A stretch of DNA of 64,000 bases from Nocardioides lianchengensis (GTDB lineage: Bacteria; Actinomycetota; Actinomycetes; Propionibacteriales; Nocardioidaceae). Both the position numbers and the translations under genes were made by a program. The DNA lies in the NCBI RefSeq assembly GCF_900101465.1, contig NZ_FMZM01000004.1, positions 297,790 through 361,789 on the forward strand. The letters run 5' to 3'. Numbering within the stretch: the stretch's first letter is position 1; each line of letters opens with the position of its first letter. The notes below the pieces were generated by a model. It was not told the origin of the DNA. It saw only the letters and a program-made list of their open reading frames with translations, and made no database searches. This document shows, piece by piece, positions 61,140-64,000 of this stretch.

Positions 61140-62642
61140 TCAGAGCCGGCTGGCCAGCCGGTGGTAGGCGGCGTTCCAGCGCAGCTCGCGCTGGAAGGAC
61201 CGCGGGGTGGTGTCGGCGTCGATGGTGACGAGCTCGACCCCGGTCATCTCCGCGAAGTCCTCGAGGATCTCGACGCCGATGGCCTTCGACAGCACCGTGT
61301 GGTGCGGGGCGCCGGCCATCAGCCAGGACTCGGCGGAGGTGGCGAGCGAGGGGCGGGGCTCCCAGACGGCGCAGGCGACGGGGAGGTTCGGCAGCGCCGC
61401 GTCGGGCTCCACGACGTCGATCTCGTTGACCGTGAGGCGGAACCGGTCGCCGAGGTCGGAGAGGCCGGCGACGACGGCGGGGCCGGGGTCGGCGGTGAAG
61501 CGGAGGCGGACCGGGTCCTCGCGGCCGCCGATGGAGAGGGGGTGGATCTCCAGGGACGGCTGGGCGGAGGTGATGGTCGGGCAGACCTCGAGCATGTGGG
61601 CGCCGAGGATCTTCTCCTCGCCGGGGACCAGGTGGTAGGTGTAGTCCTCCATGAACGACGTGCCGCCAGGCAGCCCGGCGGCCATCACCTTCATGCCGCG
61701 CAGCAGCACGGACGTCTTCCAGTCGCCCTCGCCGCCGAAGCCGTAGCCGTCGGCCATCAGCCGCTGCACGGCCAGGCCGGGGAGCTGGCGCAGGCCGCCG
61801 AGGTCCTCGAAGTTCGTCGTGAACGCGCCGAAGCCGCCCTCGCCCAGGAACGCGCGCAGGCCGAGCTCGATGCGGGCGCCGTACCGCAGCGACTCGTGGC
61901 GCTCGGCGCCCGGGAGCAGCGAGGCGTCGACGGCGTAGGTGTCGGCGTACTCGGTGACCAGCTTGTCGATGTCGGCGTCGGCGACCTGGTCGACGACCGC
62001 GACGAGGTCGTTGACGCCGTAGGTGTTGACCGAGACCCCGAAGCGCAGCTGCGCCTCGACCTTGTCGCCCTCGGTGACCGCGACGTCGCGCATGTTGTCG
62101 CCGAAGCGGGCCAGCTTCAGCTGGCGCAGCTCGCGCCGGCCGACGGCGGCCCGGGCCCACTGGCCGATCCGCGCGGCGACGACGGGCGAGTCGACGTGGC
62201 CCGCCACCGTCTTCCGCGGTACGCCGAGCCGCGACTGGATGTAGCCGAACTCCCGGTCGCCGTGGGCGGCCTGGTTGAGGTTCATGAAGTCCATGTCGAT
62301 GGTCGACCACGGCAGCTCCATGCCGGCCTGGGTGTGCAGATGGAGCAGCGGCTTCTGCAGCGCGTCGAGGCCGGCGATCCACATCTTGGCCGGCGAGAAC
62401 GTGTGCATCCAGGTGATCACGCCGACGCACTCGGGCGCGCTGTTCGCGGCCAGGACCTGGCGGTGGATGGAGCCGGCGTCCAGCAGGACGGGCTTCCAGA
62501 CGACCTTGATCGGCAAGTCGGAGGTCGCGTCGAGGCGGGCGGCGATGCCTTGGCTCTGGGCGGCGACCTGGTCGAGGGTCTCGGGCCCGTAGAGGGACTG
62601 GCTGCCGGTGAGGAACCAGACCTCGGGAGTCGGGGTGGTCAT
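61140..62642 (-). CDS. araA: L-arabinose isomerase
   Basis: A 500-residue isomerase converting L-arabinose to L-ribulose, using Mn2+. The N-terminus [21 protein letters not shown] and [15 protein letters not shown] are diagnostic. Metal and catalytic residues lie in [14 protein letters not shown] and [28 protein letters not shown], and [11 protein letters not shown] supplies the late His. It is the last gene of araB-araD-araA, 43 nt after araD, with a stem-loop terminator beyond. ATG start at 62642. Confidence 0.97.
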   Translation of the reverse strand: MTTPTPEVWFLTGSQSLYGPETLDQVAAQSQGIAARLDATSDLPIKVVWKPVLLDAGSIHRQVLAANSAPECVGVITWMHTFSPAKMWIAGLDALQKPLLHLHTQAGMELPWSTIDMDFMNLNQAAHGDREFGYIQSRLGVPRKTVAGHVDSPVVAARIGQWARAAVGRRELRQLKLARFGDNMRDVAVTEGDKVEAQLRFGVSVNTYGVNDLVAVVDQVADADIDKLVTEYADTYAVDASLLPGAERHESLRYGARIELGLRAFLGEGGFGAFTTNFEDLGGLRQLPGLAVQRLMADGYGFGGEGDWKTSVLLRGMKVMAAGLPGGTSFMEDYTYHLVPGEEKILGAHMLEVCPTITSAQPSLEIHPLSIGGREDPVRLRFTADPGPAVVAGLSDLGDRFRLTVNEIDVVEPDAALPNLPVACAVWEPRPSLATSAESWLMAGAPHHTVLSKAIGVEILEDFAEMTGVELVTIDADTTPRSFQRELRWNAAYHRLASRL

Positions 62643-62685
62643 GGGAGGGATTGCCTTCCGTTGAGGAGCGGGACCGAGCGCGCGG

Positions 62686-63363
62686 TCAGCGCTGGCCGTA
62701 GACGTTCTGGTAGCGGTCGTAGAGGGAGTCGACGTGGGTCTGGTCGATGGCCAGCGGCGTGCCGAGCTGGCGCGCCTTGTGCACGGTGCGGGCGACGTCC
62801 TCGCACATCACCGCGGCCTTCACGGCGGCCTTCGCGGTCGGGCCGATGGTGAAGACGCCGTGGTTCTGCATGAGGACGGCCGGCGAGCGGTGGTCGCGCA
62901 GGGTGTCGACGATCCCCCGGCCGATCGAGTCGTCGCCGATGATCGCGAACGGCCCGACCGGGATCTCGCCGCCGAACTCGTCGGCGCCCATGGTCAGCAC
63001 GCACGGCACGGCCTCGCCGCGCGACGCCCACGCCGTGGCGTACGTCGAGTGCGTGTGCACCACGCCGCCGACGTGCGGCAGCTCGCGGTAGACGTAGGCC
63101 TGCGCCTCGGTGTCCGAGGACGGCGCGTGCTGCCCCTCGACGACCCGGCCCTGGAGGTCGCAGACGACCATGTTCTCGGGGGTGAGGTCGTCGTACGAGA
63201 CGCCGGACGGCTTGATGACGAGCAGGTCCTGGCCGGGCACCCGGGCGGACACGTTGCCGGCGGTCCACACGACGAGCCGGTAGCGGGTCAGCTGCTCGTG
63301 CAGCGCGCAGACCTCGCGCCGCAGGGTCGTGATCGTCGCGGCGACGTCGGCAGTGATCGTCAT
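62686..63363 (-). CDS. araD: L-ribulose-5-phosphate 4-epimerase
   Basis: A 225-residue class II aldolase-fold enzyme that converts L-ribulose 5-phosphate to D-xylulose 5-phosphate, linking arabinose to the pentose phosphate pathway. Key motifs: [12 protein letters not shown] for phosphate binding, [14 protein letters not shown] with the catalytic acid, [12 protein letters not shown] with two zinc His, and VLMQNHGVF with the third zinc His. Its ATG start overlaps the araB stop by 4 nt. Confidence 0.96.
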   Translation of the reverse strand: MTITADVAATITTLRREVCALHEQLTRYRLVVWTAGNVSARVPGQDLLVIKPSGVSYDDLTPENMVVCDLQGRVVEGQHAPSSDTEAQAYVYRELPHVGGVVHTHSTYATAWASRGEAVPCVLTMGADEFGGEIPVGPFAIIGDDSIGRGIVDTLRDHRSPAVLMQNHGVFTIGPTAKAAVKAAVMCEDVARTVHKARQLGTPLAIDQTHVDSLYDRYQNVYGQR

Positions 63364-64000
63364 CGGGTCTCCCCCTCGGCGCCCTCGGAGGTACGGCGGG
63401 CGACCGCGTCGCGGCGCAGCGCCTTGAGGCGCCGCATCGTGGTGGTCCGACGGCCGAAGTGGTCGTGCAGGTCGAGGTAGACCTCGAAGAGCCGGTCGTA
63501 GGCCTGCGCGCGGGTCTCGTCGGGCAGGTAGACCGACGGCCGCACCTTGCCCATCGACTTCGCCGCGGTCGGCACGTCCGGGTAGCAGCCGGCCGCGACC
63601 GCGGCGTGGATCGCCGAGCCGAGGGCCGGGCCCTGCTCGGAGTCGATGATCGACAGCGGCAGCCGGGTGACGTCGGCGTAGGTCTGCATCAGCAGGGCGT
63701 TCTTGGCCAGGCCGCCGGCGACGATGAACTCCTCGACCGGGATCCCGCTGTCGCGGAAGGTCTCGACGATCACCCGGGTCCCGAAGGCGGTCGCCTCGAG
63801 CAGCGCGCGGTAGACGTCCTCGGGCCGGGTGGCCAGGGTCTGCCCGATGACCAGGCCGGAGAGCTCGTGGTCGACCAGCACCGAGCGGTTGCCGGAGTGC
63901 CAGTCGAGCGCGACCAGGCCGTGCTCGCCGACCTCCTGGACGGCGGACAGCCGGGTCAGGTGCTCGTGCAGGGACTCCCCCGCCTCCGCCGCGGCCTCGG
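63360..64000 (-). CDS. araB: Ribulokinase, C-terminal part
   Basis: The frame is open to the right edge of the window, so the N-terminal two thirds lie outside. The visible 213 residues belong to the FGGY carbohydrate kinase C-terminal domain: GLVALDWHSGNRSVL, LEATAFGTRVIVETFRDSG, FIVAGGLAKNALLMQTYADV and SEQGPALGSAIHAAVAAG. FGGY kinases in ara operons phosphorylate L-ribulose with ATP. It overlaps araD by 4 nt (ATGA). The operon promoter and any regulator are outside the window. Confidence 0.95.
   Translation of the reverse strand, partial: EAAAEAGESLHEHLTRLSAVQEVGEHGLVALDWHSGNRSVLVDHELSGLVIGQTLATRPEDVYRALLEATAFGTRVIVETFRDSGIPVEEFIVAGGLAKNALLMQTYADVTRLPLSIIDSEQGPALGSAIHAAVAAGCYPDVPTAAKSMGKVRPSVYLPDETRAQAYDRLFEVYLDLHDHFGRRTTTMRRLKALRRDAVARRTSEGAEGETR

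Overview
The window is a high-GC, gene-dense actinobacterial chromosome segment. Start codons are often GTG, and many genes look leaderless (a TANNNT -10 box 6-7 nt before the start codon). The gene set (ESX/type VII secretion, EspG-like chaperone, LytR_C protein, arabinose catabolism, ECF sigma factor with SnoaL tail, KstR-like sites) points to Propionibacteriales, most likely a Nocardioides-type organism. This assignment is by recognition, not by search.

Layout. 1-4.7 kb: the 3' part of an EccC secretion ATPase, a SnoaL-like protein with a KstR-like promoter, a small gene, a VapB-named small protein and a LytR_C protein. 4.8-9 kb: a K+/H+ antiporter, a thioredoxin-like protein, and a flavin dehydrogenase whose promoter copies the KstR-like layout of the SnoaL gene. 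9-15.3 kb: a giant secreted GH78 alpha-L-rhamnosidase behind a LacI-type operator. 15.4-20.1 kb: an aminotransferase, a degenerate inositol-monophosphatase relative, and an ESX satellite cluster (WXG-like protein, EspG-like protein, hydrolase-like protein without its nucleophile). 20-24.5 kb: DUF1059 protein, ECF41-type sigma factor, a MoxR/VWA pair and a gamma-class carbonic anhydrase. 24.5-29 kb: a very large secreted phosphodiester glycosidase/metallophosphoesterase fusion with a collagen-like tail. 29-34.2 kb: a phosphorelay set (hybrid histidine kinase, molybdopterin-fold lipoprotein, Hpt protein, OmpR-type regulator) and tRNA-Ser(CGA). 34.3-39 kb: small metabolic genes, a ceramidase-like membrane protein with a divergent MarR regulator, and a CocE-type hydrolase.

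About 39.1-42.7 kb is visibly richer in A/T and looks acquired. It holds a translationally coupled pair, an ARC/Cdc48-like AAA+ unfoldase and a DUF6414-like partner, plus a small Cys-pair protein. This is my best candidate for an undescribed system, possibly defensive. 43-50.5 kb: hypothetical proteins, a class II glutamine amidotransferase, a compact SNF2-like helicase, and two related RTX-like secreted proteins on either side of an AIM24 gene. 50.5-56 kb: TetR/MFS, an imine-reductase-like enzyme, a secreted protein, and TetR/alcohol dehydrogenase. 56.3-60.1 kb: the metY-metX-flavoprotein operon. 60.1-61 kb: a DoxX/HxlR divergent pair. 61.1-64 kb: araB-araD-araA, with araB cut by the window edge.

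A second theme is long palindromic elements at gene ends (4.7, 8.9, 23.9, 54.4, 56.2 and 61.0 kb). Several of them contain the stop codon of the adjacent gene. The copies at 8.9 and 61.0 kb belong to one family in which the central hairpin loop is inverted in one copy relative to the other.
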